In this document: piece after piece, positions 15,028 through 27,693 of the stretch
Numbering within the stretch: the stretch's first letter is position 1
Layout of the letters: each line of letters opens with the position of its first letter
Assembly: GCA_002104945.1 (NCBI GenBank)
Contig: MCFH01000003.1
Coordinates: forward strand, 558,001 to 622,000
Length of the DNA: 64,000 nucleotides
DNA from: Piromyces finnis
Taxonomy: Eukaryota > Neocallimastigomycota > Neocallimastigomycetes > Neocallimastigales > Neocallimastigaceae
Direction: 5' to 3'
The notes under the pieces: generated by a model
The model's database searches: none
Told to the model about the DNA's origin: nothing
Seen by the model: the letters and a program-made list of their open reading frames with translations, nothing else
Position numbers and translations under genes: made by a program

Positions 15028-16432
15028 CTATGAGGATGAAACAATTTTTATTTCCATACGAGTTAAAACTTTAACAACAATTAAATAAACTAATAAAAGT
15101 CCAAATATAATTTTCCATTTATTATCCCTTATTGGTTTAAGGAAGGTTGCGAGAGTGTCATTCATATTATTTAATATAACATTCTTTTCATTATTACTAT
15201 TTTTATCTTTTGTATTGAAATTCTTTTCATTTTTATTATTTACATTGTTCTTTTTACATAATGAGGGTGGATTTAAATTCAATGAGAGAACATTATCAAT
15301 TTCATTATTAATTTCGATAGTTGGTTCAGGTTTAATTTCTGTTACACATAATTCAGGAAATACCTCTGTTTTTTTTTTTTTTTAATATAAATATTTATGA
15401 ATAAAGAAAAAGGGAAAAAAAAGTTAATAAATTTTCACTAGTTTACTCATTAATAATTAATAGAATTAGCATTTCAATTTTTACTTCTAAATATTGGATT
15501 ATTGATATTATAATAGTGTGAATTTCTAGATAATCTTATTTTTTCTTCTGTAGTGGTATTTATACTTCCGGTAGTTGGTTTATCTTCTAACTATTTTTTT
15601 TTTCGAAATTTAAAAAGAGTACAATAATAATTGGATAAATAAAATTAATATCAAATTAATTTAGACGATGGAATAAAGTCAATTACATTGTATAAAAATG
15701 TTTTTTTTTATATTTTTATTATTTTTTTCTAATTACCATAAAACTAAGTAAACCATTTAATATAGTTGATACTGACCAAGCAGGATTCCATAATCCAGCT
15801 TATTATAATAAAAAAGTGAAATATTAAGAAAACATATTAAAAATATATTTATATTAATACTTATATACATATTTTAATACTTACGGTGATAGTCACTCAT
15901 AGTTAAACATAATCTATAATCAATTTGGAAACGTCCTAATTGAAAAATATAGATTTTAATTTTGTATTTTAGAATTTTTCATAATTTATAATTTTTATAA
16001 ATTTTAAAATTTCTTTTTAATTTATATATTCTTTACCATTTGGAGTTAACATTTTAATGGCTGGTGGCTTATATGGATATTCTGATGGAAATATTAATTT
16101 TCCATGGTATTCTCCTCCTTCATATGGTGATTCTGGAGGTCCAGTTAAAACATAATGCCTTTTAAAATAAAAATTTTAATTGAATAACAAAAAATGTTGA
16201 AATTTTCCACTTAGTTCCGATTATCATTATTAATCTTTGTATATGTATTTGTAATTATATAAAATATACTATATATACTATATTTTATTTATATATGGAA
16301 GATAGAGAGAATTGAAATTTACCATTCCAAAATATTTGATTCTAATGGTTTTGCTTTGATAAATGGAACAGGATTTTTTACTATATCAATATATTCTCTT
16401 GTTAAACGTTTAAAAGCTTGATTAGTAGCCAT
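15028..16432 (-). CDS. UBC6: Tail-anchored ubiquitin-conjugating enzyme E2, UBC6/UBE2J2 family
   Basis: Six exons (16323-16432, 16037-16158, 15885-15935, 15737-15798, 15485-15590, 15028-15365) give 262 codons. The UBC fold spans residues 1 to about 150: [49 protein letters not shown]. The catalytic Cys is at about 87 in [11 protein letters not shown], followed by [17 protein letters not shown]. As usual in this family the HPN motif is replaced by TPNGRF. KVFPEL after the fold matches UBE2J2. An Asn/Lys linker leads to a C-terminal membrane segment (about 235-251, [16 protein letters not shown]). Family role: E2 at the cytosolic face of the ER in ER-associated degradation. Length is close to yeast Ubc6 and human UBE2J2. 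Confidence 0.95.
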
Positions 16433-17572
16433 TTTTCTTTTTTTTTTTATTTTTTAATTTGTTTTATAGTGTTTATAAAAAAGAACTTTGTGTTGGTTAA
16501 TTTTTCTTTATTTTTTTTTTTTTTCCTTTCTTTTTCCTTTCTTTTTTTTTTTTTTAATTATTAATTGTTATAAATAATTTTATTTAATATTTCTTTATTT
16601 CCTTGTTGAATTTGTGAAAATACAAATTCTTTTAGAAAATACAAATTTTAAATTATTTTTTAAAAGATAGGGAATAATAATTGACGCTTAATTGTTCTTT
16701 CTTTTTTTTAAATTAAATATAATTTTATTTTTTTATTTTATTTTTCTTTTGTTTGTTTCCTTTTTTCTTTTTTATAATACTATTTTTATTATAAAATAAG
16801 AATATTTTATATGAAAAAGATATCTTTTTTTTTTTTCAAATTGAATTAATGTTGCTTAAAATATAATAAAAAAAAAAAAAAAAAAAACTAATTTTTATTA
16901 TAATTTCTTTTTTTTTTTTTTAAAAAATTTTACTAAAATGAAAAAGAAAAAAAAAATGAAATTTTTTATTTCTTATAATAAATTTTAATAATTAAAGTTA
17001 ACTTTTTATTATTATTAAAAATTTCTCATCATTTTTGGAGTAGTTTTTTTTTTTTTGAAATTCTACGCAATATATTTATCTATTAAATCATAAATATATA
17101 AACAATATATTCTATTATATTATAAATGTAATACAATATATGATAATAAAATTAAATATATATAATCATCATATATTAATATATATTAATTTAAAATCAT
17201 GTCAATTTTTGGAAAGTTTATAAAGAATATTTTTATATTCTACATGTGGCTTGTTTAAATAATGTATTAATTTATTATGAAAATTGCCCCCATATCTTTT
17301 CTATTTATATGTTTTATCACTCATAATTTATTTACATTAATAATAAATAAAAGTTTAATTTTATTATAAAAATAACAATATTTTTTATTGCGCCGCTTAT
17401 TAAAAGTAAAGTAAAATATTTTAATTTAAAATAAATATATTTTTATTATTTATTTATTTATTCCTAAAATTATAGTAGTAATATAATAATTTTAAAAGAA
17501 TTATATATAATAGTAATATAAATGATAAAAGTATCTTTAAAAACTTTCATTTATTGTAAAAGATAATTATTA
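16433..17572. other. A/T-rich intergenic region
   Basis: Poly-T/poly-A runs and TTTA repeats. This is the presumed 5' region of the UBC6-like gene and the 3' region of the membrane-protein gene to its right. Nothing coding was found. Confidence 0.6.
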
Positions 17573-20500
17573 TTAATATGCAGTAGAAGGATAATATGTT
17601 CTACTTCTATCTGCTATTCCTTCATTATAGCTAGGTGAAGGTATTTGACTTTGATGATAATTGTAAGACGTATGCTGACTAACTTGGGTACTTGGTCTGT
17701 AAAAACTATTATTAACTGATGCTCTTGAATGATTGGGATTTATACTAGGATTGATAGAATTGTTCGGATGAAGCATAGAATAGTTGGAAGAAGGTGATGG
17801 ATTTATTCTATTAATAGAATTATTATTTTGTTGTGGGTTAATATTTTGTAGGGATTTGTTGGGTCTATTATAAGAATAATTTGAAGGTGAATCTCTAACA
17901 GCATTATCATTATAAGACAATTGTCGTTGATACGGTGATGAATATGAATTTTCATAGGTTGGTGTTGGAATGTGGGATCGATTTTCATCAAAATAATTTG
18001 ATTTATAAAACCCATAATCACGAGATGTTGCAATATGATATGAATTAGCATCGTCTGATGGAATTCTATTATCACTCTGGTAGGATGATGGATCACGGAA
18101 GTAGCTATGATTTTGTGTTTGACTTTTTCGCCTATAGATAGAATATTCTGTTGTAGTATCTGTGGTAGTCGTTGTTGTTTCACTGATGGTAGTAGTTTCA
18201 GAATTTGTTTCGGTAAAAGAATTCTCTATATTATTTGAAAAATAGGAAGGTGAATTTGATGGATAATATGGCTGTTGTTGTCGTATTGGGGATGATGATG
18301 TTGAATTTCTTCTATAGGAATTATTATCCATTATTGGAGATGAAACAATATTATTTTGATTTTGAGAATTGGAGGAAGGATATGGATAAGATGATGAATT
18401 CATCATTTTATTTTGGTAATTAGAATTTGATTTTTCAATAAAAGTACGAATGGTTTGAGAGGTAATTCCATCGAAATATGGATTATGACTATTATTATTA
18501 CTATTTCTTTTATTATAGTCATTCATGTTATCATTATAACTATATGATCTTCGATGGGTTCTATTCCATTGTAATCCTTTTTCCATTTCATCCCTCGAGA
18601 CAATATTTCCATTGATAGAATAATTTCTCCTATGACCATTATAACTTCTATTATTATTGTTGCCATTATTAAAATTATTATTTTGTATTTCAGTATAATT
18701 TGCATTATATGAAGGATGGACATTGGAATAATTATTACTGTTATTGTTATTATTAATAAAATTGTGATTATAATTACCAATATTATTACTAATATTATTA
18801 TTATTGCTATTATTAATAAAATTGCTATTGTTATTAACATTATTATCAGCATTATTATTAATATTATTATTATAATTGTTAATGGTATTATTATTTCTAT
18901 TTTCATTTATAAATGAAGGTTGATGATTTTGATAAATTTGGGAATCCTGATTCATAGGTGGTGGAATATTTTGTTGTTGCTGCTGCTGTTGCTGTTGTTG
19001 TTGCTGATTATATGGAAAAGTGAATGAATTATTATTCATCATACTCTTTCTACGATAAGAAAGAGGTAAAGATGCAATATTTGGATTTGGAATGTAAAAA
19101 CTGCTAGTATAGCATGAATCAGAAATATCAGATTCAGAATAAAAATCTTGTGTTGCACTTTCAACTGAATAATCATCTTTTCTATTTGACCTTTCTGTTT
19201 CTGTTTCTGTAATAGATGTCATCGATGTTGGATCCATTGCTTCCTCTAAAATATGTTCAGGAATTCCACTACAGTCATCATTTATTTTTATACTACTCAT
19301 ACGCTTCAATCTATTTGTATTATTCATACTCATATTATTCATGTTATTCATGTTATTCATATCATTCATACTCATGTTATTCATGTTATTCATATCATTT
19401 ATACTCATATTATTCATGTTATTCATGTTATTCATATCATTCATATTCATATTACTCATATTATTCATGTTATTCATATCATTCATATTCATATTACTCA
19501 TATTATTCATGTTATTCATGTTATTCATATCATTCATATTCATATTACTCATATTATTCATGTTATTCATATCATTCATACTCATATTATTCATATTATT
19601 CATATTATTCATATTCATATTACTCATATTATTCATGTTATTCATATCATTCATACTCATATTATTCATGTTATTCATATCATTCATATTCATATTACTC
19701 ATATTATTCATGTTATTCATATCATTCATACTCATATTATTCATATTATTCATATCATTCACACTCATATTATTCATATTATTCACATTTTGAGGATCCA
19801 TATCATTCATACCATCCATTCCATTCATATTTATATTATTCATACTTAAATCATTAATACGAGATTCATTTATACCAGTTATGTTTCCATCAATAATTTC
19901 AACAGTATTATCATATTCAGGATAAATAGTTGGATCTAAATCTTGAACACTATAACGATTATTTTCATTAACATTTTTTACAGGAATTTCAAGATTATGA
20001 TAATTCTTTTTATTATTTTTCCCTAATGAGCTGCCTGAATACCTCATTGACGCATTATAAGAAAGATATTTAAATGGTGAATGTTTATTATATAATTTTG
20101 AATTAAAAAACTTATTTCTGGGTTGATAAAACGTTGCTGGTCGTAATACTGGTTCCATTTGTTCCTTTCTAAAATGGAAAAGAACTAAGCCAATAATAAT
20201 AGCAATAATAACACCAATAAAACAAAGTATAGGCAACACCCATCCTTTTCTTTTACAATTACTTGTTTGAACTCCTATTTTATAATCTTTATCATCACTT
20301 GAATTATTTAACACACATTTTGATAACCATGAACTAGTTTTATTTATTTATTATTTATTTTATTTTATTGAGAGGAGGTAAATAAAAAAAAAGATTTAAT
20401 ATAATAATATTAATTATGAACAAGTATATTATTATTATCATTGAATTACCATGAAGAGTAATTTGGGTCTGATGGATTATGACATACACTTGTTAACACT

Positions 20501-20694
20501 AAAGATTCCTATTTTATAAATATTTGAAAGATTATAATTATATTCAGTATTTTTTTTTATTGATGAAATATATAATTTTAGTTATTGTATCCCTTTTTTT
20601 TCTATGATTTTGATGGTAGTTGGATACAAACCTCTAATAAAAGAGATAGTAGTATTATAATGTATTTGATTTTATTTTTTAATATTTTTTTCAT
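17573..20694 (-). CDS. Putative type I membrane protein with Met/Asn-rich and Gln/Asn-rich cytoplasmic tail
   Basis: I do not recognise the family. Three exons (20632-20694, 20450-20508, 17573-20333) join in frame to 960 codons. Residues 1-21 read as a signal peptide (KYIIILLLSLLL). A short Cys-containing ectodomain follows (VCHNPSDPNYSSCSWLSKC), then a membrane segment at about 73-94 (VLPILCFIGVIIAIIIGLVL) behind basic KRK. The long tail has about 160 residues of MNDMNNMNNMSN repeats (about 215-375), poly-Gln (about 483-496), Asn runs and Ser/Tyr-rich sequence. The topology suggests a cell-surface or wall sensor with a disordered cytoplasmic tail, which is inference. The first exon rests on a weak donor (GTTTGT), so the exact N-terminus is the least certain part. 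Confidence 0.7.
19325..19800 (-). repeat. Coding Met/Asn repeat array
   Basis: On the minus strand ATG and AAT codons alternate as MNN, MNDMNN and MNNMSN units for about 160 residues. At DNA level this is a near-perfect ATGAATAA-type array. It creates long mirror open frames of His/Ile or Tyr/Ser on the plus strand, which are artefacts. Confidence 0.9.
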
Positions 20695-21823
20695 TTTTGT
20701 ATTTTATGTATGTATATATATATATATCTATTTTTAGGGAAAAAATATCAAATTTCTCATAGAATAAAAGTTAATTTATTTTTAATGTACTTTTATTCTT
20801 ATTCTATGTAAAAAATAAAGTTTTCTAAAAGTATGAATACGTCTCTTTTAAATATTTTATTAAAGTGTAATATTATGAATGGTAACTTTTAGATGAATTA
20901 TTATCAAATACGATTTCAATTAGATATACTTTTTTTGAGGTATTATTTTATTCTTATACTTGTTAATGTAATGGTTATTAATTAATATAAATTATAGAGT
21001 TACTGAAATAATACCTGTTAATTAATTTTTTCTTTTTCCACCATATACTTATTATCTTTTAATGTAACAAATAGTTAAAAGTTGATATACTGTTAATTGA
21101 AAAGATAATTTTTTTTTCTTAATTAATTAATGTTAATAACTCATTCAACTATAATAAAATAAAATAAATATTTAAAAGAGAAATAATAATTTAATTAGTA
21201 TAATAAGAGGAAATGAAAAAAAAAAAAAAAAAGTATCCATATTAACTTTTTTTTTATTTCTATAATTTAATTATTAATTTTTTTTTTTTTTAATAAATGA
21301 TAAAGTTTTAAAATTTTAAAATACGAATTATGTATATTAAATTCTATTGAAATATATCATTAAAATATAATTAATTAAATGGATTTTAATTAAATTCTTA
21401 ATTAAAAAAAAAAAAAAAAAGTCAAAACTTTTTAAAACTTTTTTATAAAGTTGAGAAATGATTAACTATATTTTTTGTTAAGGCTTTTTTTTTTTTTTTT
21501 TATGTATGTAATATCTTTATTATAAATGTAAATAATAGCATGGTAAATACAATGTATTCGTTTTTCCCTTGACTTTACACATTTTATTAGTTTTATATTA
21601 AAAAAAAAAAAGTTTAATTTTTTTTTTTTTTTTGATAGATGTATCACTTTTTTTTATAAAAGAAAATTTATAATAATTTTGATTCCATAGTAATTTTTTA
21701 ATTATTTATTTATTAAATAATAAATTAAAGTATCGCCTTTTGTTAATTTATTTATTGATAATAATAATAATAAAAAGGTTAAATTTATTAATATCATTAT
21801 TGATAATAGTGTTACTATAATAT
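20695..21823. other. A/T-rich intergenic region with a short inverted repeat
   Basis: Non-coding A/T DNA between two minus-strand genes. Arms 20761-20771 and 20789-20799 are exact 11-bp inverted repeats (AGAATAAAAGT). Long T/A tracts lie at 21219-21233 and 21404-21420. No gene is supported. Confidence 0.55.
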
Positions 21824-23749
21824 TTATTGAATTTGGTTAAATGAATTTAATCCTTCAATATAATAATCTGGTATAATTTTATCTTGATTCAATAAAGCTT
21901 CTTCTGAAGTTACACCTATTTAAGATACATAAAAATAAATATTTAAGTAAAAATATAATTCATTATTAATGAATAAGGAAAATTTATAAATGAAAAATGG
22001 CAGCTATTTTCCTTTCTTTTTTTTTTTTAAAGTTCTTATTAAAATTCTTTACCTGTAAGTACTAATAAAGTTGTTATATTATTATTTTTTCCAAATACCA
22101 TATCTGTATCTAATCTTTTTAATATTTAAAGTTTTCGTTTAATTATAATTATAAAATTGGTTTTAATTTTTTTTTTTTTTAATTCTATGTATATGTATTC
22201 ATGTATTATACAAAAATTTTCTTTAAATTAAATAATATATTTGGACTACATTTTTTTATTTAATAATATTTACCTATCACCAACCATGCATGCTCTTTTT
22301 AAATCTAAATTAAATCTTTTAATAAAGTTAGTATACTAATACTATAGATATAGATGGCAAATAATATTACTACTACTACTACTACTACTACTACTAATAC
22401 TAATACTAATACTAATACTACTACTACTACTAATACTACTACTACTACTAATACTAATACTAATACTAATACTAATACTAATACTAATACTAATACTAAT
22501 ACTAATACTAATACTAATGCTAATAATATATAATATATAATATAATATATATATATATACATATTTAATAATTTTTAACTACTAACTTTTGACTAATACA
22601 ATTAATCATATTGGCAGTTGGTTTCCCGAGAAATACAGGTTCTTTATTTTTTACTGCAGCAATTAATGGTGCTACAACAGATCCTGCTTCTATTTAATTT
22701 AAATATATAAAATAGTTATGATAATATTATTAACATTAATATTGTATAAATTAATTCAATTTTGTAAGAATGGATGCTTTTTTTAAGAAAAGAAAAATTA
22801 TAATATATATTAACAGATTAAAAAAAATGATTAAAAATGATAAAATAATAATAAAACTATATATATACCTGGAAGTACAAAATTTTGAACTGGATAGGTA
22901 ATATCACTATTGGTAACTAAAAAGTGACAATCTGGGTTACTAGTAATATAGGTATAGGCCTTTGAATATTTTTTATAATTGACTTTCATATCAAAACCAA
23001 CTACAACAGCACCAACGGAATCATCAGGTTTTACCTCATTAAATATATCTTCTTCACTAGCAAAAGGTTCTGTTATATTATCCTTTATTTTATTAATGAT
23101 AAAATAAAAGAAATTTTTTTTATTCTTTAACTATATATCTTTCTATTTATTATTTATTATTGTTATATTATATATATATGTTTTTATAGTTTTTATAAAA
23201 GAAAAATTACTTCATAGCCAAATGCATTAACACCAACGTCTTCAATTTCTTTAATTAAACCTTGAGTTCCCAATACATAAACTCTTTTATCCTTTGGAAA
23301 ATCTAAAACATTTCTTAAATAATATGCTGTCGAGTATGCAGAACTAAATATATCATTCTATTTTGAGATTTGTACCCATAAAGAATTAAATTTCAAAATG
23401 ATTTTTAAAATTAGGATTCCATTTAAAATTGCAAAATAATTTAATAATATATTTTATTTTAATTATTTATTTAATTTTAAAAGTATTAAACTATACATAT
23501 AAATTAAAAGTTTCTTTTTTTTTTTCGAATAAACATTTATTCTTTCATTATCAAAAAAAAATAAAATATATATATATATTATAAAAAAGAATGTATTACA
23601 ATATCAATCGGTAAATCAAAAGAGGAAAACTTTTTAAAGTATTCTTCACGAGTCTTGGTACTATTGTTTGTTACAAATATTGTTCTCTTGTTCTATTTAA
23701 TTATTTATAAAATAAAGAGTATGCAATTTTTTTTGATTAATTTAAGTGG

Positions 23750-23782
<33 letters not shown>

Positions 23783-23945
23783 AATTTACATTTTTTTTCA
23801 TAAGAGTTAAAGCTTCTTTAACACCTTTAATTAAATTATTGGCTCTCCAGATTACACCATCACAATCAAATATAAAAGTATCAATTGAATCGAAAACTCT
23901 TTTTATATCATTAATATTTTCTAATTTAAATGATTTATTTGACAT
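21824..23945 (-). CDS. PHO13: HAD-superfamily phosphatase, PHO13 / phosphoglycolate phosphatase type
   Basis: Eight exons (23790-23945, 23600-23692, 23211-23357, 22869-23082, 22587-22689, 22274-22315, 22053-22114, 21824-21915) give 302 codons in one frame. HAD motif I is FDCDGVIW (nucleophile Asp27, Asp29). Motif II is VTNNSTKTREEY, typical of the p-nitrophenylphosphatase branch with its cap. Motif III is the KP in FLGKPTANM, and motif IV is MVGDRLDTDM. Family enzymes clear 2-phosphoglycolate and related damaged metabolites in the cytosol. Length is normal (about 300). Intron 5 is largely a microsatellite. This is the most intron-dense gene here for its size. The exact substrate cannot be told from sequence. 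Confidence 0.93.
22368..22518. repeat. (ACT)n/(ACTAAT)n microsatellite inside an intron
   Basis: About 150 bp of ACT and ACTAAT units make up more than half of intron 5 (22316-22586) of the HAD phosphatase gene. On the gene strand the units read AGT and ATTAGT. Confidence 0.95.
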
Positions 23946-24792
23946 ATTTAAAAATTATTTTATAATTTCAACAAAAAAAAAATTTTTTTTAATATTATAT
24001 GATATAATAAATTATTTTAAAAAATAAAAATAAATAATATATTATTTCAACTTTTATTCTATTTTTAAAAACTCAATATGCCAAAAATAATCAATTTAAA
24101 AGAAAAGTAAATAAAAAAAGAAAAAATAGTATGGTATTCTGTATTTAAAAAATATAATATTTTTAATGCTATTTTTATTTATTATTTAGAGTTTTGTATT
24201 TATTTTTTGTTATATTATAATAAACCATAATTATATAATGGTTTTCGAACAGTTATATAAATAAAATATATATTGCTTTTATTTAAATCTAAACGCCATT
24301 GAATTGTTATTTATATATATATAAAAAACGAATGATAATAACGACAATATACTAAAGGATAGTCTATATTAATTAATGAAAATAAATGAGATTTAAATGA
24401 TAGTTTGATTTATTTACTGTTTTAATTCCATTTAATTTGTTATAGTAATAGGTATATCCATATTAAATATTATAATAAGAAGTTCCCATTGACTAAAAAT
24501 CTATGAAATTATCTTTGTTTTGTTTTCGATTTATATTCATTGAAACAAATCATGATTATTTAAATAGTAAATTATTATATTGCATTTCTAATATTATTAT
24601 TTTTTTTTTTTTTAAATTTTAATTTTAATGCTTACCCATGATAGTAGTAGAAGGGTATTTTAATATTATAATAATATTAGATTATTTAAAAAATTTCATC
24701 AAATATTCTATTAAACACTTTTTTTTTTTAAAAATTATTATTAACAATTTCGAAAAGTATTTCTCTCTTTATATATACTTTTTGAAATCATT
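23946..24792. other. A/T-rich intergenic region
   Basis: Lies between the start of the HAD phosphatase gene and the end of the Cys-rich membrane protein gene, both on the minus strand. It is low complexity with no coding signal, and probably holds the phosphatase promoter. Confidence 0.6.
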
Positions 24793-25639
24793 TTAATTAT
24801 AATAATGGGCTCTTTTCATACAACATTTTCTACACTCTATGCAAACACATATAAATAAATGGGATGTTAAAAAAACCCCCAAAAATAATATAATCAGTAT
24901 GAAATGTGAATCTATTAAAGTTTCACATTTATCAATACAAAAATCAGTTATACATTCTTTATTTTTCTCACATTTCTCATTTATTGCTTTCCCATGATAA
25001 TATTTCTGTTCCCCTTTTTCAACAGTTAATGAGAAAATAAAAATGGGATCCTTATCATTTGGAACACATTGACTTTCTTTACAATTTTTTGAAAAGCATT
25101 CATTATCTATTTTACATGTTTCATTTTTAAAAGTTTCCTCTTCCTTTGAAAACATATATAAATACTTTGGATAATTCTCTGTACTATTTGTGTTTTTATA
25201 TAAACTACTTGATTTATAAAAAGTACTATTATATTTCTGATTTAATGCTACACAACCATTCTGATTGTTACATTGAATAGTAAATTCACAAATCCCATTT
25301 GAATTATCACTTTTTTTATTACACCCATGAGTAAATACCGGGCATTCTATATCATTATTACATGTTTTGGGTCTATACAATTAATATAAATAGTTTTAAT
25401 AAATGGAAATATATTATTAAATGAAAATAATTAGTATGTTTATAAAATTTACCATTGCTTTTTTTTTTTTTAAAAAAAAAAAATAAGAGAGATTAATTAT
25501 ATAAAATTTACATTTGAATATTTTCTAAATCTTTTAAATCATCTATTTTAAAAGGAACTCTTGTAAATAATCTTTCAGCAAAGCATATTGATAAAATATT
25601 AAATAATACTATGACTATGAACAAATTATTATTTAACAT
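24793..25639 (-). CDS. Small cysteine-rich type I membrane protein, unknown function
   Basis: I do not recognise the family. Two exons (25512-25639 and 24793-25372) join in frame to 235 codons. Residues 1-21 form a signal peptide (LFIVIVLFNILSICFA). The ectodomain has clustered cysteines in recurring patterns: CNNDIECPVFTHGC, NECFSKNCKESQCVPN and CEKNKECITDFCIDKCE. These resemble short disulphide-knotted modules repeated three times. A single membrane helix at about 200-219 (ILIILFLGVFLTSHLFICVC) is followed by a short, basic, Cys-rich tail. It is probably a cell-surface or secretory-pathway protein (inference). The start ATG gives the signal peptide directly. Confidence 0.75.
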
Positions 25640-25758
25640 ATTTACTTTTTATTTATTTATTTTATTCTTTTTTATTTTTTTTAAGATTATCATCAAATCA
25701 AAAACTTTAAATTTTTATATTAAAATATTAATTCCACATTTCTTTGGAATACAAAATT

Positions 25759-25789
<31 letters not shown>

Positions 25790-26414
25790 CTTACTGAATT
25801 ATTTATTTATTAAATAATCATTCACTCATTTATACTATTGATTTATTTAGTTAGTTATATATTCATACATTTAATTAAATATTTATTCATTCATTTATTT
25901 AACAAATCTAACCTATAAATAAAGTTTAATTTAAAATTATCATATGTTTTTTTTTTCCTTATAAAGTTTAAAGTAGCCACAATTTCATAGAAATAAATAA
26001 ATAAATAAATAAATAATCCATTAAATAAATTACTAATAAAATCAATCATTATATTTATTTAAATAAATGAAAGAATTAGTCTTCAAAGCTAAACTTTCAA
26101 AACTAAACTGAAATACACTTAAAAAAACCAAAAGCCATAAAATTAAAGTGATTATATTACATCATAAAAGAGTTTATTATTTATAATATCGTTATTATTA
26201 TTATAATCGTTACTAACAATGACTTTTTTTTTATAAAAAAGTATGTGGATAATTTTCAATATTCTAGATTCATTCACATCTTTTTAAATTTGAATTCTTT
26301 TATAATAAAACAGAAACATAAATAAAAATGAAAGAAGATTACTTTTATTTTCGTAGTTTTATAAAAGTGGTCAAAAAAAAAAAAAGGAATTATTTTAACT
26401 TTTCATTAGGAAAG

Positions 26415-26455
26415 AATACTAAAGAAACCATCAAGAATATTCATTCTTTAGTATT
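26415..26455. repeat. 12-bp inverted repeat
   Basis: Arms 26415-26426 (AATACTAAAGAA) and 26444-26455 are exact reverse complements with a 17-nt spacer, so they could form a hairpin. Function unknown. Confidence 0.7.
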
Positions 26456-26616
26456 ATTAATAATAATAGATATATCATTGTAATAGATAATTATAAATTA
26501 ATTATTACTAGTTATACCATTACCTTTACTGTTGTTACTATTGTTTTTACAGTTGCTTTTTACAGCTGTAGCTATAGCTATTATTTTTCATTCCTTCCTG
26601 CCTACTATTCATTCAT

Positions 26617-26658
26617 AAAAGCTAATCCATCCTCCCTCCCTCATCAGGAGTAGCTTTT
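26617..26658 (+). other. C-rich hairpin with trailing T-run (possible small RNA)
   Basis: AAAAGCTA (26617-26624) pairs with TAGCTTTT (26651-26658). The interior is pyrimidine-rich and a run of T follows, as at a Pol III stop. The perfect palindrome TAGCTATAGCTA (26569-26580) lies just upstream. Nothing identifies it with a known RNA; it is listed because base composition and pairing differ sharply from the surroundings. Confidence 0.25.
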
Positions 26659-27693
26659 TTTTATTTCCTAAAAAATAAATTAAAAAATAATTAAATAATA
26701 TATTATACAATATATTTTCAATATATTAAAAGATAAATTTTTAAAGTGTTTTAAATGTACTAAATGAATTGTGTAACCTTTAATATATTGAAATATTATT
26801 TAATAATACGTTCATATTTAATATGTTTAATATATTATAATAAATATAAAAAATATATTAATTCAATAATAATTATAAAAACTTTAAAAATTATTAAATT
26901 CTATAAATTAATCATTGAAAAAAGTCTCAGAAATGTTTTTTTTTTTTTTTTACTGAAAAAGAAAAATTATAGTAAAAAAAGGCAACTTTTGTTTATTTTA
27001 GTTTTTTATTAAAAAAAAAAAAAAACAAAAGAAAACTATAACTTGAAGTATATAACAATAAAAATTGTATATATTTATATTTATATACCTCTTTTTTTTT
27101 ATATTTATTATTAGTAGAAAAGGATAAAAGTAAAAAAAAAATAATAAATTAAAAAGAATATTTATTATTTAAAGAAAAAAAAAAGATTAATATCACCCTT
27201 TTCTTTATAAATTGTCAAAAAAAATAATATTAAACTATTGAAAATATAATCGCAATATCCAAAAACTTTTATAATAAAATAGAAACAATTTTAATACAAG
27301 TTTTCATATTCATTGTAATTTTTAAAGTTTTTTTTTTTTTATAATTTTCACAATAATACTCAAAAGTCTAATATTTATTAAATACGAACATCTCATATTA
27401 TTATTTATTCTCTTGATTGTTAATAATATATAAAATCACATTTTCAAAAATAATATTTTATTACGCAATATTCTATTTATCAAAGTATTTCTAATAAAAT
27501 TATATACAGTCGTTAAAGTCAACATTTTAATTTATATTATAATAATAGAAAGTAATAATAATTATAATATATATATATATAAAAACATCAATTAAAATAC
27601 AAATAAATTTCAATTTCAATTTTAATAAAATATTTATCCATATATATTAAGAAAAAACAAACAAACAAATTTGTATAATAATTTATATTAAAA

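Larger units (their letters stand above)
25640..27693. other. A/T-rich intergenic region with short C-rich block
   Basis: 2 kb of A/T DNA between two divergent genes. It has TTTA repeats (25758-25810), a 12-bp inverted repeat (26415-26455) and an unusually C-rich segment (about 26590-26655). The last 200 bp are probably the kinase 5' UTR. No protein gene was found. Confidence 0.55.

Noticed and set aside
19216-19857. Long plus-strand open frames rich in Tyr/Ser or His/Ile
   Set aside because: They mirror the ATG-AAT repeat array of the minus-strand membrane protein; all three frames stay open because of the repeat.
22305-22562. Val/Leu repeat open frame
   Set aside because: Product of the ACT/ACTAAT microsatellite inside an intron.
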